Source of the DNA: Nevskiaceae bacterium
GTDB taxonomy: Bacteria; Pseudomonadota; Gammaproteobacteria; Nevskiales; Nevskiaceae
Reading direction: 5' to 3'
DNA length: 64,000 bases
Assembly: GCA_004298465.1 (NCBI GenBank)
Contig: SCRT01000014.1
Coordinates: forward strand, 62,001 to 126,000
This document shows, piece after piece, positions 50,263 through 58,645 of the stretch. A program made the position numbers and the translations under genes. The stretch's first letter is position 1, and the number at the start of each line of letters is the position of its first letter. The notes beneath the pieces were generated by a model. That model made no database searches, was not told where the DNA came from, and was given only the letters and a program-made list of their open reading frames with translations.

Positions 50263-51120
50263 TCATGGGGTCTCGCGATGGCGGCTGGCGAGCGTCATCG
50301 TATCGCTGCGCAACTCGGCCGCGAGCCGGTCGACGAGATAGACCGAGCGATGCCGGCCGCCGGTACAGCCGATGGCGACCGTCACATAGGGCCGGCCCTG
50401 GGACTGGAATACCGGCAGCCAGCGCTGCAGAAAGTGGCGCAGCGCGCCTTCGTATTCGCGCACGTCAGGCCGCGCCGCGAGCCAGGCAGTGACAGCGGGG
50501 TCATGGCCGCTGAGGCTGCGCAGCCCTGGTACCCAGTACGGGTTCGGCAGGCAGCGCGCGTCGAAGATGAAGTCCACGCCGTCGGGAATACCGTGCTTGT
50601 AGCCGAAGGAGATCAGCGTCAACGCCAGACGTGTTTGCCCGGCGGCCGGGAGCTGGGCACGCAGCGCCGCGCCGAGATCGTAGGCATTCATGGTGCTGGT
50701 GTCGAGTGTCTCGTCGGCGAGGTCGGCCACCGGCTTGAGAATGCGCCGTTCCAGCGCCACCGCCTCCGCCAGCGAGACTTCCGCAGTGGACAGCGGATGC
50801 TTGCGGCGGGTGTCGTTGTAGCGCGCCAGGATGATGCGATCGCTGGCGGTCAGGAACATGACGCGGGTCGCGATGCCCTGCTCGCGCAGCGAGTCGACGG
50901 TGTGTGGGAAGTTCTCGATCTCGGCGTTTGTCGCGCGGGCGTCGATGCCGATGGCGACGCGTTCGAAGCGCGGTTCCGGAGAGGCGATGGCCTGTGCGAC
51001 GAGCGGCTGGATCAGCCCCAGTGGCAGGTTGTCGATGCAATACCAGCCGAGGTCTTCGTAGCGCTTGAGAGCGACGGTCTTGCCGGCCCCCGAAAGACCG
51101 CTGACGATGATCAGTTGCAT
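50263..51120 (-). CDS. rapZ: RNase adapter protein RapZ
   Basis: 285-residue RapZ. In E. coli it binds GlcN6P and small RNAs and directs RNase E to them, controlling GlmS. The Walker A is IVSGLSGAGKT at 5-15, Walker B/DNL appears as YCIDNLPLGL, and the C-terminal block IGCTGGRHRSVYLVDRLA is clear. The start at 51120 gives the normal N-terminus and overlaps the end of hprK by ten bases. RNase E is in the same window at 31.5-34.2 kb. Confidence 0.94.
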   Translation of the reverse strand: MQLIIVSGLSGAGKTVALKRYEDLGWYCIDNLPLGLIQPLVAQAIASPEPRFERVAIGIDARATNAEIENFPHTVDSLREQGIATRVMFLTASDRIILARYNDTRRKHPLSTAEVSLAEAVALERRILKPVADLADETLDTSTMNAYDLGAALRAQLPAAGQTRLALTLISFGYKHGIPDGVDFIFDARCLPNPYWVPGLRSLSGHDPAVTAWLAARPDVREYEGALRHFLQRWLPVFQSQGRPYVTVAIGCTGGRHRSVYLVDRLAAELRSDTMTLASRHRETP

Positions 51121-52013
51121 GGTGACAGGGTGTTGTTGCTGGCGGTGAGAAGATGGTGATGACGGTCGAGAAACTTGCGGTTGGCCTGGTAACCCGCAAG
51201 GCGCAGCCAATGATCCCGACACGCAGCCTCGATCCATGTTGCCAGATTGCAGCCGGGACCGGGGTGGGCACATAGCTGCGGAACCGAAACACCGAGCAGT
51301 GTCATCGTTCTGCGCTGGCCGTGGATGCGCTGCTCCGGTGCCGCCGGCGCCGTGCCGGGTGCCGGCAGCGAGATGACGAGATCGACGCGCGCGCGTTCCG
51401 CGACGGCGTCAGGGCCGTGGAGCCGGCCGACGTCGACGATGCCGAGCCCCGGTGCAGCGAGGAAACCGCGAAAGTGCGTGGCACCGGAGGCGAGCAGGAA
51501 GTCCGGGGCGATGCGTCGCAGTTCGACCAGGTCATCCGCAACGAGGCGCTGTCCGCGCGCCAACAGCTCCAGTGCCGCGCCGCTCTTGCCGCCGCCGCTG
51601 GGCCCGCGCAGCAGGACGCCGAGGCCGTACACCTCCAGCATGACGCCGGGCACTGCGGTTTGCGGCAGGCGCTCCAGCGCAGCGGCGCGCAGGTGCTGGA
51701 CGAGCGTGGACTCCGTGGCGTCGGACGCCCAGGTGCTGCCGGGGAACGCGGCGGTCGCAGCGGCCAAGGCAGACATGCTGTCGGCGGTCAGGATCAACTG
51801 CCGTGCACCTTGTGCGAAAAGCCGGGCCAGCGTCGCCTGCGCGCCATGTCCGTGGCCTGCGAACCAGTGGCGGGCAGCACTGCCACAAACCATGATGTGG
51901 GCGGCGCGTGCAGGGTCGAAATAGCCGGCAGCCGGCACCCGGTCACGTCCTTCCGGCACTTCCCCGGTCGCTGCCTTCAGCGCGCGGAGCCCGGCCAGCG
52001 GTGCAGGTTGCAA
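51111..52013 (-). CDS. hprK: HPr kinase/phosphorylase with divergent signature
   Basis: 300-residue HprK-family protein. The P-loop is LRGPSGGGKSGAALELLARG (137-144 core) followed by RLVADD, the normal position. However, the residue after GKS is Gly145 where the family has Glu. The signature normally written LEVRGLGIINV is here LAAPGLGIVDV (185-195), so Glu and Arg are lost. Kinase activity may remain, but phosphorylase activity is doubtful. It follows ptsN five bases later and overlaps rapZ. HPr here keeps the target Ser45. Confidence 0.86.
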   Translation of the reverse strand: MQPAPLAGLRALKAATGEVPEGRDRVPAAGYFDPARAAHIMVCGSAARHWFAGHGHGAQATLARLFAQGARQLILTADSMSALAAATAAFPGSTWASDATESTLVQHLRAAALERLPQTAVPGVMLEVYGLGVLLRGPSGGGKSGAALELLARGQRLVADDLVELRRIAPDFLLASGATHFRGFLAAPGLGIVDVGRLHGPDAVAERARVDLVISLPAPGTAPAAPEQRIHGQRRTMTLLGVSVPQLCAHPGPGCNLATWIEAACRDHWLRLAGYQANRKFLDRHHHLLTASNNTLSPCN

Positions 52014-52018
52014 GTGCT

Positions 52019-52465
52019 TCAGTGAGCGAACAGGGCCGTGACGGCTGCCGCATCGGGTGCGCTGCGGACGCGCGCGCAGAAGCTTTCGTCCGAGAGCTTT
52101 TCGGCAACCGCAGCGAGGTTCTGCAGGTGTTCGCTCGTGCTCTTCTCCGGCACCAGAAGCCCGAAGATGAGGTCGACCGGCGCGCCGTCGTGCGCGTCGT
52201 AATCGATGGCGTGTTCGAGCCGGATGAAAGCACCGACCGTCTCGGCGAGGCCAGCGATCCGCCCGTGCGGAATGGCAACGCCGTGGCCAAGCCCGGTGCT
52301 GCCAAGCTTTTCGCGACCCAGCAGGCTGGCCAGCACAGCTTCCGCGCTGAACGCGGGATGGCCGGCTGTCAGACGTTTCGTGATCTCTTCAAGCGCACGG
52401 CGCTTGTTGAGCACAGCGACGTTCACGGCGATCTGGCCGGGTTGAAGGAGCTGCTCGAATTTCAT
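52019..52465 (-). CDS. ptsN: PTS EIIA-Ntr protein PtsN
   Basis: 148-residue nitrogen-type EIIA. The phospho-histidine is His67 in GHGVAIPHGRIAG, and the C-terminal block is DLIFGLLVPEKSTSEHLQNL (positions about 97-116). It regulates potassium transport, carbon metabolism or stress responses through its phosphorylation state. It lies between hpf and hprK, as in the standard Ntr-PTS cluster. rpoN, normally near, is missing. Confidence 0.94.
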   Translation of the reverse strand: MKFEQLLQPGQIAVNVAVLNKRRALEEITKRLTAGHPAFSAEAVLASLLGREKLGSTGLGHGVAIPHGRIAGLAETVGAFIRLEHAIDYDAHDGAPVDLIFGLLVPEKSTSEHLQNLAAVAEKLSDESFCARVRSAPDAAAVTALFAH

Positions 52466-52559
52466 GGATGGGGATTCCTTGGCAAGACCGGACGCGGCGT
52501 CGATGCCGCGCCCGGCGGTTGAAGGAATAGTTTAGTTCATGCTGCTGCTCATGCCCTGT

Positions 52560-52895
52560 TCAGGCGGCCGTGCCGCTGGTTCCGTCGCGGCGCGCGGTTT
52601 GCCGGATGGCCTGGTCATGGCGGCGCTCGCGATGGCGGCGCGCCTGTTCGTCGAGTTTTGTCATCAGCGCGTCGATCGCGGCGTACATGTCGGCGTGGCT
52701 TGCGGTGGCGTGCAGTTGTGCGCCGGCAACGTGCAAAGTGGCGTCGGCCTGGTGCACGAGCTTGTCGACTGTGAGGACGACGTTGGCGCCGATCAGCTGA
52801 TCGACGTGGCGCGAGATCGGCTTGACCTTGCTCTCGACGTAATCGCGCAGGGCGGGGGTGACGTCTACGTGGTGACCTGACACATTCAGATTCAT
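52560..52895 (-). CDS. hpf: Ribosome hibernation promoting factor (HPF/YhbH)
   Basis: 111-residue short-type HPF that binds the 30S decoding centre in stationary phase. The N-terminal strand MNLNVSGHHVDVTPALRDYV, the segment LIGANVVLTVDKLVHQADAT and the helix MYAAIDALMTKLDEQARRH are typical. The C-terminal tail is short and basic. GGAG lies before the ATG at 52895; the longer open frame runs into the non-coding upstream region. It is 94 bp before ptsN. Confidence 0.92.
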   Translation of the reverse strand: MNLNVSGHHVDVTPALRDYVESKVKPISRHVDQLIGANVVLTVDKLVHQADATLHVAGAQLHATASHADMYAAIDALMTKLDEQARRHRERRHDQAIRQTARRDGTSGTAA

Positions 52896-53274
52896 GATGG
52901 CTCCTTCGTCACAGGTTGCGTTGTGGTGTCCGCGCCGTCGGACGGCAGGCCCGCGACCCGGCGGGTTGACGGCCGGTGCGCGGACTTCCATGCGCCGGCC
53001 GTCCGGTCGTGGGGTGTGCTGCGGGTGTGTGGTGCATGCCTCCAGGGTGGATACAGGAATGACCAGGGAAGGCGGCCACGAGTTCACTCGACCGTACGGG
53101 CAGTGCCGGCGGCCTTCATTCGGAGCTGAACGGATCGATCCCATGGCTGGAATCTAAGCACGGATTTTTGCCGGCGGGTTCGCTATAGTGTCGGAATACC
53201 CGTCGCCAAAAGCCCGAGCCGGCACGCGCGATGGAAGGCGGCCTGCAGGCCGCGCCACGGTACGGCGCCGTGCG
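52896..53274. other. lptB-hpf spacer lacking rpoN
   Basis: 379 bp between lptB and hpf, where rpoN (sigma-54) is usually encoded. No ORF with sigma-54 features is present in any frame; the short frames here have shadow composition. A weak minus-strand promoter is seen at 53182-53209. The rest is GC-rich and without obvious structure. Confidence 0.7.
53182..53209 (-). promoter_or_regulatory. Possible sigma-70 promoter for the hpf-ptsN-hprK-rapZ-PTS series
   Basis: On the minus strand TTGGCG (53209-53204) and TATAGC (53187-53182) are separated by 16 bp, with four of six matches in each hexamer. Transcription would start about 280 bp upstream of hpf. Confidence 0.35.
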
Positions 53275-54036
53275 CTACATGCGGAACTGATCGCCGAGGT
53301 AGACCTTGCGGACCAGCGGGTTGTCGAGCAGTTGCTGCGGCGTGCCTTCGGCGATCACCTGACCTTCATTGAGGATGTAGGCGCGCTGGCAGATGCCGAG
53401 CGTTTCCCGCACGTTGTGGTCGGTGATGAGGACGCCGATGTCGCGCTCCGCAAGCTCCTTGACGACGCTCTGGATGTCCATGACGGCGATCGGGTCAACA
53501 CCAGCGAAGGGTTCGTCCAGCAGCATGAAGCGTGGATTCGCCGCCAGCGCACGGGCGATTTCTACGCGCCGGCGCTCGCCACCGGACAGCGACATGCCGA
53601 GAGCATCGCGGACGTGTCCGACGTGCATTTCCTCCAGCAGCCGTTCCAGTTCGCTGGCGCGCGCCTGACGGTCCAGATCGCGGCGCGTTTCGAGGATCGC
53701 CATGACGTTGTCGGCCACGGACAGCTTGCGGAACACCGAAGCTTCCTGCGGCAGGTAGCCGATGCCGAGGCGTGCGCGCTGATGCATGGGCAGGGTCGTG
53801 ATGTCGCGCTCGCCGAGCGTGATGCGCCCGTCGTCCGCAGGCACCAGCCCCACCATCATGTAGAACGAGGTGGTTTTGCCGGCGCCGTTCGGCCCCAGCA
53901 GGCCCACGATGTGGCCGGCGCTGACCGACAGCGCCACGCCGTTGACGACGGCTCGCTTGCGGTAGCGCTTCACGAGCCCGCGGGCTGCGAGGATGGCTTC
54001 CGGCGCTTCGCCGGCGGCCTGGCGTGTGGGCGTCAT
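53275..54036 (-). CDS. lptB: LPS export ABC ATPase LptB
   Basis: 253-residue ATPase driving LPS extraction with LptFG. The Walker A is [19 protein letters not shown] (cited core GPNGAGKTT), the signature [15 protein letters not shown], Walker [14 protein letters not shown] and the H-loop [10 protein letters not shown]. The C-terminal [15 protein letters not shown] is typical of LptB. The ATG overlaps the lptA stop (four bases). The next gene is hpf, 379 bp downstream. Confidence 0.96.
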   Translation of the reverse strand: MTPTRQAAGEAPEAILAARGLVKRYRKRAVVNGVALSVSAGHIVGLLGPNGAGKTTSFYMMVGLVPADDGRITLGERDITTLPMHQRARLGIGYLPQEASVFRKLSVADNVMAILETRRDLDRQARASELERLLEEMHVGHVRDALGMSLSGGERRRVEIARALAANPRFMLLDEPFAGVDPIAVMDIQSVVKELAERDIGVLITDHNVRETLGICQRAYILNEGQVIAEGTPQQLLDNPLVRKVYLGDQFRM

Positions 54037-54785
54037 GGGGTTTCCTTCGGGCTGGCCGCCGGGGCTTCGGTCGGGGCTGGGGCGGGCGGCGGTGGCTGGA
54101 TCACCATGTGGACTTGCCCGCCGTTGCCGCCGCTGGCCTGCACACGGTGGTCGCTTACGTTGTAGCGCACCGTGCTGCCGGTTACGACGTTCTGGCCGCG
54201 CGTCAGTTGCGCGTTGCCGGTCAGCGTGACGAGTTGCGCAGTTGAGTCATAGACGAGCGTGTCGGCGTGGGCGGTGACGGCAGGGTCATCCGGCCCGGTG
54301 CTGGGGTGCGCCATGTGCGCAGGCGCTCCGGTCAGCGTGGCGATGAACTGGCCGTTCGGCTGCTGCTGCAGTTCGAGGCGCGCACCGTCCATGTTCAGCG
54401 TGTCCGACTTCAACACCACGTGACCGACGTAGATGGCGTAGTGGCCTTCCGCCAGTTCCGCGCGGTCGGCCGTGATGCCTATGGTCCCGGTCGGGCGCAG
54501 CTTGTCGATCTGTGGCGCCGACAGCGCGGCGCGCGCGGACGCCCGCTGGGTTGCTGCATCGGCGAGGGGCGTAACGGGAGTTGGTGTGGCGATGGCGGCT
54601 TCGACGGCATTCTTGTCGGCTGGTGCAGCCGGTGTTGTCGCAGGAGGTGGAACGCGGATCTCGGAAGTCGCCTGGGCTTGCGCCCCCGCGCACGGTGACC
54701 ACAGCGCGGCGCAAAGTGCGGCACACAAAGCCGTGGGCAGTGCGAAGTGGGCGGCGAAGCCTTCAGCGGTGTGCAGGGACGTCAT
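54033..54785 (-). CDS. lptA: LPS transport periplasmic protein LptA
   Basis: 250-residue exported OstA-like protein that bridges LPS from LptC to LptD. After a signal peptide (about 1-36) and a low-complexity Ala/Pro segment, the jelly-roll core (about 95-230) shows [20 protein letters not shown] and [19 protein letters not shown] (cited as segments). The N-terminal extension and Pro/Ala-rich tail make it longer than E. coli LptA (185). The start overlaps the end of lptC. It is coupled to lptB by a four-base overlap. Confidence 0.9.
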   Translation of the reverse strand: MTSLHTAEGFAAHFALPTALCAALCAALWSPCAGAQAQATSEIRVPPPATTPAAPADKNAVEAAIATPTPVTPLADAATQRASARAALSAPQIDKLRPTGTIGITADRAELAEGHYAIYVGHVVLKSDTLNMDGARLELQQQPNGQFIATLTGAPAHMAHPSTGPDDPAVTAHADTLVYDSTAQLVTLTGNAQLTRGQNVVTGSTVRYNVSDHRVQASGGNGGQVHMVIQPPPPAPAPTEAPAASPKETP

Positions 54786-55329
54786 AGTTCAGGTATACAT
54801 CGTTGAGCAGGGACAGCTGCTGGGTCAGCCAGTCCGCCCGCAGGCCGGTTGCCGTGCCGTTGCGTGCGGAGCTTGCGAGCGCCACTTTACTGTCCGTGTG
54901 CAGCGTGTGCGCGGTGGCGTCTATCCACAGTGTGGGGGTGGTAAAAGTCAGCGGTGCCCCCGTGTCGGGCCACTGGCCGTGTGCAACCACGTCGCCGGTG
55001 AGGTGGATCGGCTGGCCGCGGCCCGCGATGTCGCCGCGCGGGGCGGAAGCCGTCCACGCCTGTGGGCCCTGCAGGGTCGTGACGTCGAGCGTGGTGCCGA
55101 CAATGCTGCCGTCGGTATATTGGTCGATCTTTGCGGCGGTCGCGTGCAGCCGGGGGACGCCGTTCAGGTCGTAGCGGGTCATCTCCACGTCTTGCAGCGC
55201 ATAACGCGGAGCGCCATCGCCGATGAGGTTGGGCGCTGTTGCGGGCGGTGCGCTGCGCAGCAGCGAGTACACCAGCGCGCCGGCCGCCGTGGTCAGGATC
55301 AGGGGCAACAGGACACGGTGCTGGTTCAC
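54763..55329 (-). CDS. lptC: LPS export protein LptC
   Basis: 188-residue bitopic protein. An N-terminal membrane anchor (LLPLILTTAAGALVYSLL) is followed by a periplasmic jelly-roll with DVEMTRYDLNGVPRLHATA and IHLTGDVVAHGQWPDTGAP (segments). The GTG start at 55329 overlaps the kdsC stop (GTGA). It overlaps lptA by 23 bases at its end. The gene belongs to the kdsD-kdsC-lptC-lptA-lptB operon that is conserved in gammaproteobacteria. Confidence 0.9.
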   Translation of the reverse strand: MNQHRVLLPLILTTAAGALVYSLLRSAPPATAPNLIGDGAPRYALQDVEMTRYDLNGVPRLHATAAKIDQYTDGSIVGTTLDVTTLQGPQAWTASAPRGDIAGRGQPIHLTGDVVAHGQWPDTGAPLTFTTPTLWIDATAHTLHTDSKVALASSARNGTATGLRADWLTQQLSLLNDVYLNYDVPAHR

Positions 55330-55883
55330 GGGGCGTGACGGGTCGCAAGGAGAAGGTCGGCGGCTTCGCGGATCGCGCCGTCGCCGCCGCGATGGCGGCT
55401 CGTCCAGTGCGCGGCGGCAAGTGCCGATGGGTGGGCGTCGGCAACGGTCATCGCCAGGCCGACGCGCCGCAGCAGCGGCAGATCGGGGATGTCGTCGCCC
55501 ATGGCGGCGCATTCGTCGTCGCGCAGGCCCAGCCGTCGCTGGAGCTCCGCAAACGCCGGTTCCTTGTTGCGGGCATCGAGCCAGACGTGGCGCACGCCGA
55601 GAAAGGCCAGGCGCTTCTCCATCGCGGTGGAAGGTCGGCCGGAAATGACGGCGACTTCGATGCCAGCTTCCAGCAGCAGCTTGATGCCCAGGCCGTCGCG
55701 CACGTTCACCGCCTTCCATTCCGTGCCGTCCGGGCCAAGATAGAGCTTGCAGTCGGTCATCACGCCGTCGATGTCGAGCACGAGGCAGCGCACGCGCGCG
55801 GCACGCTCGCTGACCGTCAGCAGGTGGGAGCTGGTTGGTGTGGCCGCCGGCGCGTTGGCGGATGCGGGCAGGTCGGCGGCCAT
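55326..55883 (-). CDS. kdsC: 3-deoxy-manno-octulosonate-8-phosphatase
   Basis: 185-residue HAD phosphatase without cap domain that produces Kdo from Kdo-8-P. Asp37 and Asp39 are the catalytic pair in CLVLDIDGVMTDCKLYLG, and ISGRPSTAMEKR and AAMGDDIPDLPLL are motifs II and IV. The N-terminal 30 residues are an Ala/Pro extension. The ATG overlaps the kdsD stop by one base. It functions with kdsD upstream and kdsB at 30.4 kb in Kdo supply. Confidence 0.95.
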   Translation of the reverse strand: MAADLPASANAPAATPTSSHLLTVSERAARVRCLVLDIDGVMTDCKLYLGPDGTEWKAVNVRDGLGIKLLLEAGIEVAVISGRPSTAMEKRLAFLGVRHVWLDARNKEPAFAELQRRLGLRDDECAAMGDDIPDLPLLRRVGLAMTVADAHPSALAAAHWTSRHRGGDGAIREAADLLLATRHAP

Positions 55884-56893
55884 CACACCACTCCGGCACG
55901 CAGCAGGTCGTGCATGTGCAGTACGCCTTCCAGCCGGCCTTCCGCGCTGCACACGATCACGGCGGTGATCTTGTGGCGTTCCATGAGGGCGACGGCTTCT
56001 GCCGCGAGCTGTTCCGCGCGCATGCGGCGGCCGCCGTGTGTCATGACCTCGCCGATGTGCGCGGTGCGCACGTCGAGGCCGGCATCCAGCACGCGGCGCA
56101 GGTCGCCGTCCGTGAAGATGCCCAGCGCGCGGCCTTCGGCGTCGACGATCGCGGTCATGCCCAGCCCCTTGCGGGTCATCTCCAGCAGCGCGGCGCTCAG
56201 CGGCGCGTGCTCCGTGACCACCGGCAGTTCCGCATCGCGATGCATCAGGTCGCCGACGTGCAGCAGCAGGCGTTTGCCGAGCGTGCCGCCGGGGTGCGAG
56301 CGGGCGAAGTCGTCGCGCGTGAAGCCGCGGGCCTCGAGCAGCGCAACGGCCAGCGCATCGCCCATGGCGAGCGCCGCGGTGGTGCTGGCGGTCGGCGCGA
56401 GGTCCAGCGGGCAGGCTTCGTGCTCGACGGCAACGTCCAGATGGACGTCCGCCGTGCGCGACAGCGTGGAGTCCGCGCGGCCGGTCAGGGCGACGAGCGG
56501 CACGCCGAGACGCTTGATGAGCGGCAGGATGGTGATGAGTTCCGCCGTCTCGCCGGAATAGCTGACGGCGACGACGGCATCGTCGCGCGTGATCATGCCC
56601 AGGTCGCCGTGGCTCGCTTCCCCGGGGTGCACGAAGAACGCCGGAGTGCCGGTGGAAGCCAGCGTCGCGGCGATCTTGCCGCCGATGTGGCCGGACTTGC
56701 CCATGCCGGTCACGATCACGCGCCCCTTGCAGGCCAGCAGCAGCGTGCAGGCGCGGGCGAAATCCGGCCCGACGCGTGGGATGAGGTGGTCGATGGCGTC
56801 GCGTTCCATGCGCAGCACCCGGCGCGCCCGCTCTTCCGGGCTGTTCGCCGGCGGGGGGCAGTGCTGGGTGGTGATGGCGGGTGCAGAGGACAC
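55883..56893 (-). CDS. kdsD: D-arabinose-5-phosphate isomerase KdsD
   Basis: About 336 residues. An N-terminal SIS domain (VIVTGMGKSGHIGGKIAATL, VAVSYSGETAELI) is followed by two CBS domains (about 205-335). It converts ribulose-5-P to arabinose-5-P, the first step of Kdo synthesis. The start is unclear: GTG at 56893 gives a length close to E. coli KdsD (328), while a further GTG at 56962 would add 23 residues without family similarity. It is the first gene of the kdsD-kdsC-lptCAB series. Upstream lies the repeat-containing spacer next to the MFS gene. Confidence 0.92.
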   Translation of the reverse strand: MSSAPAITTQHCPPPANSPEERARRVLRMERDAIDHLIPRVGPDFARACTLLLACKGRVIVTGMGKSGHIGGKIAATLASTGTPAFFVHPGEASHGDLGMITRDDAVVAVSYSGETAELITILPLIKRLGVPLVALTGRADSTLSRTADVHLDVAVEHEACPLDLAPTASTTAALAMGDALAVALLEARGFTRDDFARSHPGGTLGKRLLLHVGDLMHRDAELPVVTEHAPLSAALLEMTRKGLGMTAIVDAEGRALGIFTDGDLRRVLDAGLDVRTAHIGEVMTHGGRRMRAEQLAAEAVALMERHKITAVIVCSAEGRLEGVLHMHDLLRAGVV

Positions 56894-56980
56894 GGTGGAT
56901 TCCGACTCTGGCAAGGCGTGAGCCTCGCCGCATAGCTTAAGGGAACGCTGGGTAACCGGCACAGGCGAAGTCCGCGATGC

Positions 56981-57085
56981 GGGATTGGAGATGCGAGATT
57001 GGAGATTGGGAAAGCTGCAAGTGTGCGCCCTGATCTTTTCGCCGCTCGCCGCTCACTTCACCGCTCGCCACTCACTGCTTTCCGA
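56981..57085. repeat. Copy E of composite dispersed repeat
   Basis: A GGATTGGAGAT-type tandem (56981-57012) is followed by GATCTTT (57032-57038) and by degenerate CCGCTCGCC/CTCAC units (57041-57085). GAGATTGGGAA and GATCTTT are the reverse complements of blocks at 47259-47269 and 47229-47235. The end of the repeat overlaps the 3' end of the MFS gene and includes its stop codon. Confidence 0.65.
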
Positions 57086-58632
57086 GCGGCTCGCCCGGGG
57101 CGCGACAGCCAGATGATGCCGGTCAGGATCAGGAACATCCAGCCGATGGCCCAGTACAGCTCGTTCAGGCTGATCATGAACGCCTGGTTCCTGATCTGCC
57201 GCGAGAGCACTGCCCATGCCTGTTCCACGCTGAATCCGAGGTCTGCCGCGTGGGCCATGTAATGCTGCAACGCCGGGGTGGATGCCGTGACGAGGCTGTT
57301 GATGGTCTGGGCGTGGAACGCCTCACGCGTATCCCACAGCGCGACTGAGATAGAAGTACCGGCGGACAGCGCCACCAGGCGCACGAAGTTGAACAGGCTG
57401 GCGGCGGCCGCCATGTCTTCCGGTGCCACGCCGCGGAACGACAGGACCGTGAGCGGGATGAAGAAGAACGGCATGCCGAGGCCCCACGGCACACGGGACC
57501 AGAAGATCTGGCCGAAGTCGATGTCGGTGTTGGCGAAGGCGACCGAGAAGCTGACAGCGGAAAAGATCAGCAGCCCCAGCGATACGAGGAAGCGCACGTC
57601 GAACTGGTCCGCCAGCCGCCCCGCGAGTGGTGAGGCGACGATGCCGAGGATGCCGATGGATGCCGTGGCATAACCGGCCCACGTCGGGTTGTAGGTATTG
57701 GGAAGCGCGGTCTGCAGCCACAGCGGCAGGACCACGACACCACCGAAGTAGGCCATGTAGCCGAACACCATGGTGATGGCGGCGATCGTGAAATTACGGT
57801 TCCGAAACAGCCGCAGTTCCACCAGCGGGTTCCGCTCTGTGGACTCCCACGCCACGAACAGCGTCAGGGCGAAGGCGGCGACGAGCGCCATCGTGACGAT
57901 GAAACCCGATTGGAACCAGGCTGCGTCATTGCCCCTGTCGAGCATGATCTGCAGGCAGAACAGTCCCACGACGAGCAGCGCCAGGCCGATGAAGTCCACG
58001 GCCCGGCGCGAGATCCGCGTTTCGCGGTCCTTCAGCAACAGCCACGTCACGGCGGCACAGATCAGCCCGAAGGGCACGTTGATGAAGAAGATCCAGTTCC
58101 AGCGGAAATTGTCGGTGATGACCCCGCCGAGCACCGGCCCGGCGACCGGGCCCACCACCGCCGTCATGCCCCAGATGCCGTTCGCGAAACCTTGGCGATG
58201 CTGCGGGTAGTTGGACAGCAGCAGGCTGAGCGAAATCGGGATCATCGGCCCGGCCGCGGCCCCTTGCAGGACGCGCGAGGCGAGCAGAATCGGGAAGGTT
58301 GGCGAAATGCCGCAGGTGAAGGAAAACAGCGTGAACAGCAGTGTGCAGATGACGAACAGCCGCACTTCCCCGAAGCGCCGGGCCAGCCAGCCGGAAATCG
58401 GCACCGAGACCGCGTTCGCCACCGCAAAGGAGGTGATGATGAAGGTGCCATTGTCGGCGGAGACGGCGAGGTCGCCCGAGATCGTCGGGATCGAGACGTT
58501 CGCGATCGACGCGTCCAGCACGTTCATGAACACGCCGAGGCCGAGCGCGGCAGTCAGTGCCACGAGCTGTCCGGTTGGCAGCCACGGGTGGGGTGGCCCC
58601 GGGCTGCGGGATACGGGGGGCGCGGTACTCAT
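57058..58632 (-). CDS. emrB: DHA2-family MFS multidrug transporter (EmrB-like)
   Basis: 524-residue, 14-helix drug:H+ antiporter. The motif LDASIANVSIPTISGDLAVS (helix 1, positions about 37-56) and GWLARRFGEVRLF (motif A) are diagnostic, and GPVLGGVITDNFRWNWIFF is motif C. The ATG at 58632 lies 13 bp after the emrA stop. The last seven residues and the stop are encoded within the dispersed repeat at 57.06-57.08 kb. It works with the EmrA-like adaptor and the outer-membrane factor upstream. Confidence 0.93.
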   Translation of the reverse strand: MSTAPPVSRSPGPPHPWLPTGQLVALTAALGLGVFMNVLDASIANVSIPTISGDLAVSADNGTFIITSFAVANAVSVPISGWLARRFGEVRLFVICTLLFTLFSFTCGISPTFPILLASRVLQGAAAGPMIPISLSLLLSNYPQHRQGFANGIWGMTAVVGPVAGPVLGGVITDNFRWNWIFFINVPFGLICAAVTWLLLKDRETRISRRAVDFIGLALLVVGLFCLQIMLDRGNDAAWFQSGFIVTMALVAAFALTLFVAWESTERNPLVELRLFRNRNFTIAAITMVFGYMAYFGGVVVLPLWLQTALPNTYNPTWAGYATASIGILGIVASPLAGRLADQFDVRFLVSLGLLIFSAVSFSVAFANTDIDFGQIFWSRVPWGLGMPFFFIPLTVLSFRGVAPEDMAAAASLFNFVRLVALSAGTSISVALWDTREAFHAQTINSLVTASTPALQHYMAHAADLGFSVEQAWAVLSRQIRNQAFMISLNELYWAIGWMFLILTGIIWLSRPGRAARKAVSGER

Positions 58633-58645
58633 GGTCGTTCGGAGA

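Noticed and set aside
52896-53274. Possible rpoN remnant
   Set aside because: No sigma-54 motif such as the RpoN box could be read in any frame; only absence is claimed.
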